A stretch of 64,000 nt of DNA, from positions 1-64,000 of the forward strand of contig NZ_PJIZ01000012.1 in assembly GCF_021596505.1 (NCBI RefSeq). The letters run 5' to 3'. Position 1 is the first letter of the stretch. Each line of letters starts with the position of its first letter. The stretch comes from Nostoc sp. CMAA1605. GTDB taxonomy: Bacteria; Cyanobacteriota; Cyanobacteriia; Cyanobacteriales; Nostocaceae. The notes beneath the pieces were generated by a model. The model saw nothing but the letters and a program-made list of their open reading frames with translations. It was not told where the DNA came from and searched no databases. Positions 25,501 through 32,037 of the stretch are shown in pieces. The translations under genes were made by a program, and so were the position numbers.

Positions 25501-25813
25501 CAAAATTTACACAGCACTTGTCAAAGCTGGCTGTCCTAAATGTGCAGATGGTACGCCGAAAACAATGGCGGAACTGCAAACCTATTGGGAATTGCTAGAA
25601 ACTGACAAGCAAGTGGTTTTATTGTTTCACCCAGGCGCAACTCAAACTACAGGTGAGGTGACATACAGCAATGCGTTTCTCAACGCCATCAGCAAATTTG
25701 AAGGTACAATTTGTTTGATTAGCGACCCCATACCCGACTACAACACCCTCAAAGTCTTTACACTCAATCAGTCAGTTGATGAAATTTTAGAATGGTTGCG
25801 GCGTAGTTGTTGA
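22541..25813 (+). CDS. NACHT NTPase with HEAT repeats and NCAB-like C-terminus
   Basis: A STAND-class NTPase of the NACHT clade, candidate intracellular sensor for phage or other invaders. In this frame: Walker A GEPGAGKTT near residue 78, Walker B LLLDGLDE near 157, the sensor region ILLTCRVNLW, winged-helix FFHASFQEYFAA, then eleven 35-residue HEAT repeats (about residues 515-899) and a C-terminal alpha/beta domain of about 190 residues resembling the NACHT C-terminal alpha/beta (NCAB) type. The frame is open from 22436, and the 35 codons before the TTG at 22541 (LTPDDWREICREIIAERR) look genuinely coding. An AGGAGG-like ribosome binding site at 22453-22462 is followed by no in-frame start. 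The true start is thus unresolved. Confidence 0.88.
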   Translation: MTSTEGVALQVDDVYVPLGLVERKKQPKPQGDISPEQGSELYKETEITKTFQHDAFLEEVLKQQNTPKSQGRRIAIIGEPGAGKTTLLQQIANWVFCEITQSIVIWVSLADLQEQKLEEYLLGTWLTAAVRKKGKAEPTQQQKDDLIALFNQKNVWLLLDGLDEMSAASGNPLTEISRQFRKSGFISQARILLTCRVNLWDGGINALDNFDIYRTLDFSYPGQVERFIHKWFVTNPEKGEDLCTALKESGKERIQDLVKNPLRLTLLCLNWQSGDGKLPDTQAGLYQQFVDDFYKWKKEEFALNYNQRQQLNIKLGELAKTAIDKERTRFRLRQEFVSQFLGDAEDENSLFKLSLNRGWLNCVGIDTNRKPVYAFFHASFQEYFAATAIDDYHFFLNHVPKNPTQGTYRIFEPQWKQTILLWLGRPEDNLKQQKQQFIDALVNFQDVCGKFVAFVGKGFYEYRAYFLAAAGIVEFKDYSKAKEIVTQIFKWTINSEGLIQEEAKSALQQTDRIKAIAALVQMLQSKDVDYSTREQAAESLEEIGTGNPDAIAALKQLLHSKDVDKDTRRLAAYSLREIDPGNPDEIAALVQLLRSKDVDYFTREQTAESLEKIGTGNPDKIAALVQLLQSKDVSDYTHMRAAESLGKIGTRNPDEIAALVQLLQSKDVGEETRRLAASSLEEIDPGNPDVIAALVQLLQSKDVGQETRWLAAESLGEIDPGNQDAITALVQLLQSKDVDNPIRWQAAHSLGEIGRGNQDAITALVQLLQSKDVSDYIRRQGAESLGEIDPGNQDAITALVQLLQSKDVSDYIRRQGAESLGKIGTGNQDAIAALVQLLQSKDVDDYTRKQVAESLGKIGTGNQDAIKALVGLLQSSDVDEYTRRQAVDSLGKVIQDNQHRSLVIAGLKDYLQFANHYNVIWKCSQNMPYPDFYQAWHQGNAETILINYLDLLQNLQTAINNDTQLSQNIHLICIDTSKFIAPDNPASKIYTALVKAGCPKCADGTPKTMAELQTYWELLETDKQVVLLFHPGATQTTGEVTYSNAFLNAISKFEGTICLISDPIPDYNTLKVFTLNQSVDEILEWLRRSC
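24083..25237 (+). repeat. Eleven tandem 105-bp repeats encoding HEAT units
   Basis: Direct repeats with a constant 105-bp period, at 24083 and every 105 bp to 25133. Each encodes a 35-residue unit of the form AALVQLLQSKDV-xxxTRxxAAESLGKIGTGN. The core is almost identical between units at the DNA level, while the codons after KDV vary, pointing to recent amplification or gene conversion. Confidence 0.93.
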
Positions 25814-25833
25814 TTATATAATCGATACATTGG

Positions 25834-25959
25834 CAATGTCAGGCAATACAATCTTAATGTTAGTCGGTACAATCACAATGTTACGCAATACATTGACAAT
25901 GTCAGGCGATACAATCGCAATGTTACGCAATACATTGGCAATGTCAGGCGATACGTTCA
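25834..25959. repeat. 21-bp tandem repeat
   Basis: Six consecutive 21-bp units related to CAATGTCAGGCGATACAATCG, alternating with CAATGTTACGCAATACATTGG, plus a partial unit upstream (25818-25833) and a decayed one downstream. It has no stop codons in one plus frame (MAMSGNT heptapeptides), but this is a by-product of the period. The array fills the gap between the NACHT stop and the DUF433 stop. Confidence 0.88.
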
Positions 25960-26157
25960 CAATGGTGATGCAACATAAGCAAGTGCCTCATAAATATCAG
26001 CTTCTTCCAGATAGGGATAAGCTTTGAGGATATAACTATTACTGTGTCCAGATGTCATTAAACCGACTATAGTACCAACAGTAACACGCATCCCCCGAAT
26101 GCAGGGTTTACCACCCATCACCTCTGGATTACGGGTAATTCTGGTGAGATTTTGCAT
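25957..26157 (-). CDS. DUF433 protein, probable shortened antitoxin
   Basis: A 66-residue DUF433 protein (VapB-like winged helix-turn-helix, commonly the antitoxin beside a DUF5615 PIN-like toxin). The family signature PEVMGGKPCIRGMRVTVGTI and the LEEADIYEALAY segment are clear. From memory, members normally continue with a further 10 or so residues (AAWRVEE-type); here the protein ends ALAYVASPL as it runs into the 21-bp repeat. No toxin gene follows. It seems to be a 3'-truncated orphan in which the array replaced the end of the gene and its partner. Confidence 0.78.
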   Translation of the reverse strand: MQNLTRITRNPEVMGGKPCIRGMRVTVGTIVGLMTSGHSNSYILKAYPYLEEADIYEALAYVASPL

Positions 26158-26485
26158 ATTTGCTACCTAAAATACTCGTATTGTATCTAGAACAATATTT
26201 AACTCCCGCAGTTTTAATTAGTGTGGCATCGAGTATGGCTTTATTGTAACAGCGTTGTTTGAGGCGATCGCTCTGTTCATGGATGATGTAGGGTGTCTCA
26301 AAGATATTTAGAATTACTAAACATTTATCTTATTCATAACAAACACTGAAAATCGAATCCGACACATTAAGCTTTAATGATAAATAGCTACCGATTTACT
26401 ACAATTGTCTACCTTGCCTACACTATGGCAACGCTTTAAACCCAGCAATAAACTTATCAGAAAATACTACTAAAACAAGTGACAT
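26158..26485. other. Intergenic region before flv1, with a possible gene fragment
   Basis: 328 bp. On the minus strand about 26175-26285 reads as an open stretch (SDRLKQRCYNKAILDATLIK, then TAGVKYCSRYN) that looks protein-like, possibly a transposase remnant, but I cannot name it. The flv1 promoter should lie near the right end, where there is no strong site. Confidence 0.35.
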
Positions 26486-28201
26486 ATGATACAAGTAAAT
26501 AAACCCCGTGACATTCAAGTCATGCCCATTGGTACAGACACAACAATTGTGCGATCGCGCAGTTGGTCTAGACTAAGATTTGAAATTGAATACGCTCTGG
26601 CTAAGGGTACGACTGCTAATTCTTATTTAATTCAAGGTGATCAGGTCGCGTTAATTGACCCGCCTGGGGAAACTTTCACGCAAATTTACTTAGAGGCTTT
26701 ACAGCAAAGATTTGATGTCAAAGCTATTGATTATGTGATTCTCGGTCACGTTAACCCCAACCGCGCCGCTACTTTAAAAGCTTTACTGGAAATTGCACCC
26801 CAAATTACTTTCGTCTGTTCCAACCCAGGGGCGATTAATTTACGGGGGGCGTTAGAAAATCAAGACTTGCCAATTCTCGTTATGCGGGGCGATGAAACCT
26901 TAGATTTAGGCAAAGGTCATCATTTACAATTCATCCCCACACCCAACCCCCGTTATGCAGATGCTCTCTGCACCTACGACCCCCAAACGGAAATTCTCTA
27001 CTCTGATAAACTATTTGCGGCACATATTTGCGGCGACCAAGTATTTGATGAAGGTTGGCAATCAATTAATGAAGACCGCCGCTATTATTTTGATTGCGTA
27101 ATAGCACCCCACGCCAAACAAGTTGACACAGCCCTCGATAAACTCGCTGATTTACCCGTGCGGATGTATGCAACTGGACATGGGCCGATAGTGCGTTACG
27201 GCTTAATTGAACTAACTCACGCCTATCGAGAATGGATTCAACAACAAGCTTCGGCTGACTTGACAGTAGCGTTAATTTATGCTTCGGCTTACGGAAATAC
27301 AGCGACATTGGCACAGGCGATCGCGCGTGGTATTACTAAAGCTGGGGTTGCTGTAGAGTCAATTAACTGTGAATTCACCGAACCAGAGGAAATTCGGGCG
27401 GCTGTGGAAAAATCTGCGGGTTTTGTTATTGGTTCACCCACACTCGGCGGTCATGCACCTACACCCGTACAAACAGCGTTAGGAATTGTGTTATCTGCTG
27501 CCACTAACAATAAACTAGCTGGTGTATTTGGTTCGTTTGGCTGGAGTGGGGAAGCCGTCGATTTAATTGAAAGCCGACTCAAAGACGCTGGTTATCGTTT
27601 TGGTTTTGATACCATCCGCGTGAAGTTCAAACCCAATGAAGCGACTTTGCAATTGTGTGAAGAAGCGGGAACTGACTTTGCCCAAGCCTTGAAAAAAGCC
27701 AAGAAAGTCCGCACCACCAGCCAACCCGCCACCAACGTCGAACAAGCAGTGGGACGCATTGTGGGTTCGTTGTGTGTTGTCACCGCCAAGCAAGGGGAAG
27801 TCTCTAGTGCAATGTTAGCCTCTTGGGTAGCGCAAGCTAGTTTTAGTCCGCCTGGTTTAACTATTGCTGTGGCTAAAGATAGGGCTGTAGAAAGCTTGAC
27901 ACACTCAGGTAATCAATTCGTTCTCAATGTTTTGAAAGAGGGGAATCATTTAGGCTTGATGAAACATTTCCTCAAACCTTTTGGCCCTGCACAAGACAGA
28001 TTTGCTGATGTGGCGACGGAAGAGGCTGTTAACGGTAGTCCCATCCTCAAAGATGCACTAGCTTATTTAGAATGTTCAGTGCAGAACCGGATGGAATCAG
28101 GCGATCATTGGTTAGTGTATGCGACTGTGGATAATGGCAAGGTGTTAAATCAAGATGGTGTGACAGCTGTGCATCATCGTAAGTCAGGCAATCATTATTA
28201 G
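26486..28201 (+). CDS. flv1: Flavodiiron protein Flv1 (altered diiron site)
   Basis: Partner of Flv3 in light-dependent oxygen reduction. It has the same three-domain plan as the gene at 17323: diiron-type beta-lactamase fold, flavodoxin-like domain with IYASAYGNTATLAQAI, and a flavin reductase-like C-terminal domain ending HHRKSGNHY. The metal site is changed as in the Flv1 class: HVNPNR at residues 88-93 replaces HxExDH, and NPRYAD replaces NLHWPD. Flv1 is therefore not expected to bind iron as Flv3 does and probably works only in a heterodimer. About 7.4 kb of accessory DNA separates the two genes. Confidence 0.92.
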   Translation: MIQVNKPRDIQVMPIGTDTTIVRSRSWSRLRFEIEYALAKGTTANSYLIQGDQVALIDPPGETFTQIYLEALQQRFDVKAIDYVILGHVNPNRAATLKALLEIAPQITFVCSNPGAINLRGALENQDLPILVMRGDETLDLGKGHHLQFIPTPNPRYADALCTYDPQTEILYSDKLFAAHICGDQVFDEGWQSINEDRRYYFDCVIAPHAKQVDTALDKLADLPVRMYATGHGPIVRYGLIELTHAYREWIQQQASADLTVALIYASAYGNTATLAQAIARGITKAGVAVESINCEFTEPEEIRAAVEKSAGFVIGSPTLGGHAPTPVQTALGIVLSAATNNKLAGVFGSFGWSGEAVDLIESRLKDAGYRFGFDTIRVKFKPNEATLQLCEEAGTDFAQALKKAKKVRTTSQPATNVEQAVGRIVGSLCVVTAKQGEVSSAMLASWVAQASFSPPGLTIAVAKDRAVESLTHSGNQFVLNVLKEGNHLGLMKHFLKPFGPAQDRFADVATEEAVNGSPILKDALAYLECSVQNRMESGDHWLVYATVDNGKVLNQDGVTAVHHRKSGNHY

Positions 28202-28906
28202 TTTTGCTGTCAACCCTACCTTTCCTAGATTGGCTGAAAAAGTTCCTATAGGAATTAAATTGAAATACACACTGAGCTTTGCCCACCATATCTAGCGTTT
28301 TGGTGAGCAAAGCCTTGTAAATTTAGATAACTAAAATTTAGGTCAGGTGGTTCGGATGCCTTGATTGTGTATTGTCGGGAAAAGCATGAACAATTTTTCT
28401 CTCGCTTTTCTCTATCGTCGTCAAGTATGTATGTTATTATTGCCTTATAAATAAGTAACTTATCTTTTAAAAACAGTTTTTGAAATGAATAGAGTCACTA
28501 CTGCAAATAGCAACTCTACTCAACGTCTAGATGTTACGCCAGTAACACCTAAGCTGTTATCCTTTTGTTTTCAGCAATGCGATAGCCAATAAAACCATTG
28601 CTGATATATGTACTATGTTTTTGGTGACAAGCAGCAGCAGTAACAAAAAACATAGTACATAGAGTTTTTTCATGAAACCAAAAAATGTTTTCATGCTTGT
28701 AGACTCCTCTACTATTTAGTTTTTACGTACAAACCAAAACAACGACCCAAGTGCTAGTTAATTTTATAAGCACTGTATTGGTCTTTATATGTACGCATAA
28801 TAATAATAACAGATTAAGAGCTTAAATATTTGTATTTGTCCATAAAGCAGAAAATATATAACTTTTTGCTGGAATATTATTACTTTCTAAGGCGAGTATC
28901 AATGCA
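28202..28906. other. AT-rich intergenic region with inverted repeats
   Basis: 705 bp without a convincing protein gene. It holds an inverted repeat at 28276-28313 (GCTTTGCCCACC/GGTGAGCAAAGC), 75 bp after flv1, and a perfect 16-bp hairpin at 28607-28661. A frame of 35 codons (28485-28592, MNRVTTANSNSTQRL) precedes that hairpin but has no clear ribosome binding site. A small RNA ending at the hairpin is possible. Confidence 0.45.
28607..28661. terminator. Perfect 16-bp hairpin, possible terminator
   Basis: The arms TATGTACTATGTTTTT and AAAAACATAGTACATA are exact complements around a 23-nt loop that contains GCAGCAGCAG. A T6 run follows four bases after the stem (28665-28670). The stem is AT-rich, so it would be a weak terminator. 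No protein gene is obviously terminated by it. Confidence 0.45.
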
Positions 28907-29470
28907 ATGGATACTGTTGTAATTAATTTAGAACCAGCAGTTCGCCTGACTGACGAGCAGTTTTATCAAATCTGCATGGCAAATCGGGATTTAAGCCTAG
29001 AACTCAATGCCCAAGGAGAACTGATTATTGTGCCACCAGTAGGCGGAGAAAGTGGAAATAATGAAGCAAAGCTAATTACTGATTTAGAAATATGGAATCG
29101 CCAAACAAAATTAGGAATAGTGTTTAGTTCTTCAACAATTTTCAGGCTACCGAATGGGGCGAAACGATCGCCTGATGCAGCTTGGGTACAATTATCACGA
29201 TGGGAAGCACTGACTCCAGAAGAGCGCGAAAAATTTCCGCCGCTAGTACCAGACTTTCTGATAGAACTGAGATCCAAGAGCGATCGCCTCAAAACTCTCC
29301 AAGATAAAATGCAGGAATATCTAGAGAATGGCTTGCGTTTAGGTTGGCTAATTAATCCTCAAGATGGAGAGGTAGAAATTTATCGTCAGGGACAGACAAA
29401 AACAATAGTGAAAATGCCAAGTCTGCTATTGGGGGAAGATGTTTTACCTGGGTTTGAGTTACAGGTATAA
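28907..29470 (+). CDS. Uma2-family (DUF820) PD-(D/E)XK endonuclease-like protein
   Basis: A 187-residue protein of the Uma2/DUF820 restriction-endonuclease-like fold, present in many copies in cyanobacterial genomes and of unknown substrate. The core is complete: RSPDAAWVQLSRW carries the aspartate, PDFLIELRSKSDR the ExK-type motif, and LGWLINPQDGEVEIYR closes the domain. The start follows an AATGCA direct sequence and no strong ribosome binding site. It converges on cpcS across a shared terminator. It is probably mobile or selfish rather than part of a pathway, which is an inference from its genome-wide abundance. Confidence 0.87.
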   Translation: MDTVVINLEPAVRLTDEQFYQICMANRDLSLELNAQGELIIVPPVGGESGNNEAKLITDLEIWNRQTKLGIVFSSSTIFRLPNGAKRSPDAAWVQLSRWEALTPEEREKFPPLVPDFLIELRSKSDRLKTLQDKMQEYLENGLRLGWLINPQDGEVEIYRQGQTKTIVKMPSLLLGEDVLPGFELQV

Positions 29471-29504
29471 AAAACCCTGATTTATCTGAAAAATCGGGGT
29501 TTTA
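29469..29504. terminator. Bidirectional terminator between the Uma2 gene and cpcS
   Basis: The stem AAACCCTGATTT/AAATCGGGGTTT around a short loop is flanked by A and T runs, so it can end transcription from both convergent genes. Confidence 0.75.
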
Positions 29505-29523
29505 AACGCCAAGAAATGACAAA

Positions 29524-30063
29524 CTAGGCTAATCTTTTCTCTAAATATTGACCAATCATTACCTGTTCACCCGCACGAGAAATAATGGTTTGTCGGGTAC
29601 GATACTTGCTACCAACTAGTTTTAACTCTTCCTCAAAAACTGAATTGTTATACTCTGTCCGCAGACATAGAGTTTTGCTGTTAGGGAAAGAATACTTCGC
29701 GGTAATTGGTTCAGAAGTGGCAAAACCGCGATCGCGATACAATATATTTCCTAACGCACCAAATAATGTCGAACCTGCGGATTCATTCCTATTATTTAAG
29801 CTATTTTTACTACACCAACTAACTTCCGCACCACCAACCAACATCACTGCGTCGGTTAAATTGTGCATTTGAGCTAGCCTTTGTAATTCCTCACACCCTG
29901 ACTCTAAAAATCGGATGGCGATCATACTCTCGATTTCCTTGGTATTACCGTCTGGAAGAGTATAGTAACGTCTTTCCGAGAGCCACTGACCAACTGATGC
30001 TTGAAAAAATTCGATGATTTGGGACTCATCAGCAGTTTGTGCAATTGTTAGGGGTGATATCAC
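29524..30063 (-). CDS. CpcS/CpeS-type phycobiliprotein lyase
   Basis: This lyase attaches phycocyanobilin (or a related bilin) to cysteine residues of phycobiliprotein subunits. The 179-residue, calycin-like protein begins MISPLTIAQTADESQI at a GTG with AGGTGAGG upstream. It has the family hallmarks: IIEFFQASVGQWLSERRYY, the WCSKNSLNN region, RDRGFATSEPITAKYSF and the closing SRAGEQVMIGQYLEKRL. It is isolated from phycobilisome structural genes. The exact subfamily (CpcS-I, CpcS-III or CpeS) cannot be fixed by eye, so no symbol is given. Confidence 0.88.
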   Translation of the reverse strand: MISPLTIAQTADESQIIEFFQASVGQWLSERRYYTLPDGNTKEIESMIAIRFLESGCEELQRLAQMHNLTDAVMLVGGAEVSWCSKNSLNNRNESAGSTLFGALGNILYRDRGFATSEPITAKYSFPNSKTLCLRTEYNNSVFEEELKLVGSKYRTRQTIISRAGEQVMIGQYLEKRLA

Positions 30064-30598
30064 GCGTAATTGTCCTCACCTAAAAGGAATAAAAACTGGG
30101 CTTATCATATATAATACATTGGTCTAAAATGCAATTCTAGTTTAAAATTTTTAATACATTGCTAAAATACCGAGAAATACCAGTGATAGATGAGGTGTTT
30201 TTGCTACGATAGAGTTTGTATTTAGTAAAGCTAAATATTCCTTCTCCAAACAATACTGGTAGTAGTATCTAGAAGATCAATTGTTATGTGATATCTATTG
30301 ATGATGGATACTACGTTTTAGAGGTATGCCAAATTTTTTTGGCTAATTTATACTAGGAACTTTGTGTCTGTAATACTAGCAATATAACAGTAAAAAATTT
30401 CTTGACATTACTTTGTCATTATTTTGTGACCATAGTAATATTTAGCACCAAAAGTTTCCCAAAGAACCTTATGAACTTCTATATTTACCAACCGATAACA
30501 TAACATATGGATTTGTTTAGTAATAGAAAGCTGTGAATCAAAAACTTGTTTAAACAAGCTAAATAGAGAATTTAGACCCAAAATTACAGCAAAAACCG
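30064..30598. other. Intergenic region before the RND operon
   Basis: 535 bp, AT-rich, between divergent genes. A TTGACA at 30402-30407 could be a -35 element, but I see no well-spaced -10 box. I find no RNA gene or repeat. Confidence 0.4.
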
Positions 30599-32002
30599 AT
30601 GAAGCAGCAAACTTACACTCCCACTTGGCAATTAAATCAGACAATTTCTGCTCAGAATCAGAAAAATCATCCCAAAAAAAGCAGGATTTTCCATTACTTA
30701 TTAATGTTTTGTTTGTTGAGTACAGGGATATTCACCGCTAGTTGTGGTTCTCTACCCAAAGAATCAGCAAAAGCACAACCTCAACAACGGACAAGCAGAG
30801 AAGGAAACCAAGCGATTCCGGTAGATGTAGCTATTGCGCGCCGAGAAAGATTGCAAGCACAAACAGAATATACAGGTACAACCACACCATACCGGACAGT
30901 ATCACTGCGATCGCAAGTAGAAGGTAGGTTATTATCTTTAAACTCAGATGTTGGTGACTCGGTAACAAAAGGCCAAAGCATCGGTCAATTAGATGACACT
31001 ATTCTCTCCACCGACTTCCAACAAGCGGAAGCCGAATTAGCCGCCCTAAAATCAGAAGTAGCTAGAGCCTCCACCCAAATCAGTAACGCCAATGCAGAGG
31101 TAGAAAGGTTGCGGCTAGAGTTAGTCCAAGCCGAAGACGATGCTAAACGTCAGCAGCAATTATTCAAAGAAGGGGCAATTTCCGAACAACTAGCCCAACA
31201 AGCCAACACCAGAGCCAAAACCGCCGCCCAAGCACTGCGCGCCGCCCAAGAACGGGTACGGACAGAACAACAAGCCAAAGCCGCCGCCAAAGGTCGAGTC
31301 TTAGCCCAAGAAGCAGTATTAGAGCAAACCAAAGAACGTCGTTCTTACTCTCGCCTCATCTCTCCCATCACAGGTGTCGTCACCGAAAAAGTTACAGAAC
31401 CAGGAAACCTTCTACAAGCTGGGGGTGAAGCTTTAAAAATTGCTGACTTTAGCCGTATTAAAGTAGTCGTGCAAGTATCCGAATTAGAATTAAATCGCAT
31501 TCAAATAGGGCAGTCCGTAGAAGTTCGTTTAGATGCGTTTCCCCAGGAAAAATTAATTGGTAGAGTCACTCGGATTTCTCCCACCGCCGACGCAACCGCC
31601 AGATTAATTCCAGTGGAAGTAGTTATACCTAACAGTAACAATAATATTAGTAGCGGGTTACTAGCGAGAGTTAGTTTTGCGTCGCCAGCAGCCCAGCGAG
31701 TAGTCATATCCCAAACAGCTTTACAAAAATCAAATAGAGACACAGCCGCAGAGAACAACGGCACAATTTACGTATTAGCAAATAATGCCACAGATAAAAC
31801 CAAAGTTATATCTCGTGCTGTGACACTAGGGGAAAAAGCTGATGGCAAAGTCGAAATTTTATCAGGCTTACAACCAGGCGATCGCTATGTTGTCAGAAGT
31901 GGTAGACCTTTAAAAGATGGACAACCTGTCAGTCTTTCTATCCTTTCTGAAACAACAGAGTCAAACCCGGCGGAGAATTCAAAACGCCCTATAAAAAATT
32001 AG
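30599..32002 (+). CDS. RND efflux system periplasmic adaptor (membrane fusion) lipoprotein
   Basis: This protein bridges an inner-membrane RND pump and an outer-membrane channel. A positively charged start is followed by a hydrophobic segment and lipobox FTASC (about residues 46-50). Next come the lipoyl half-motif YRTVSLRSQVEGRLLSLN, a coiled-coil hairpin of about 120 residues, the second lipoyl half (YSRLISPITGVVTEK) and beta-barrel sequence with RIGQSVEVRLDAFP-like content. It is the first gene of a two-gene unit with the pump gene 35 bp downstream. The substrate is unknown; family members export drugs, toxins or metabolites. Confidence 0.92.
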   Translation: MKQQTYTPTWQLNQTISAQNQKNHPKKSRIFHYLLMFCLLSTGIFTASCGSLPKESAKAQPQQRTSREGNQAIPVDVAIARRERLQAQTEYTGTTTPYRTVSLRSQVEGRLLSLNSDVGDSVTKGQSIGQLDDTILSTDFQQAEAELAALKSEVARASTQISNANAEVERLRLELVQAEDDAKRQQQLFKEGAISEQLAQQANTRAKTAAQALRAAQERVRTEQQAKAAAKGRVLAQEAVLEQTKERRSYSRLISPITGVVTEKVTEPGNLLQAGGEALKIADFSRIKVVVQVSELELNRIQIGQSVEVRLDAFPQEKLIGRVTRISPTADATARLIPVEVVIPNSNNNISSGLLARVSFASPAAQRVVISQTALQKSNRDTAAENNGTIYVLANNATDKTKVISRAVTLGEKADGKVEILSGLQPGDRYVVRSGRPLKDGQPVSLSILSETTESNPAENSKRPIKN

Positions 32003-32037
32003 TTTTTTGAATTTTGCATGGGAGCGCAACAACGATA

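Noticed and set aside
25830..26027. Open frame encoding repeated MLRNT/MSGDT peptides
   Set aside because: It is produced by the 21-bp tandem repeat, whose period is a multiple of three; there is no start signal and it overlaps the DUF433 gene on the other strand.
30408..30644. Minus-strand frame in the RND upstream region
   Set aside because: It overlaps the adaptor start, lacks a ribosome binding site, and has no recognisable domain.
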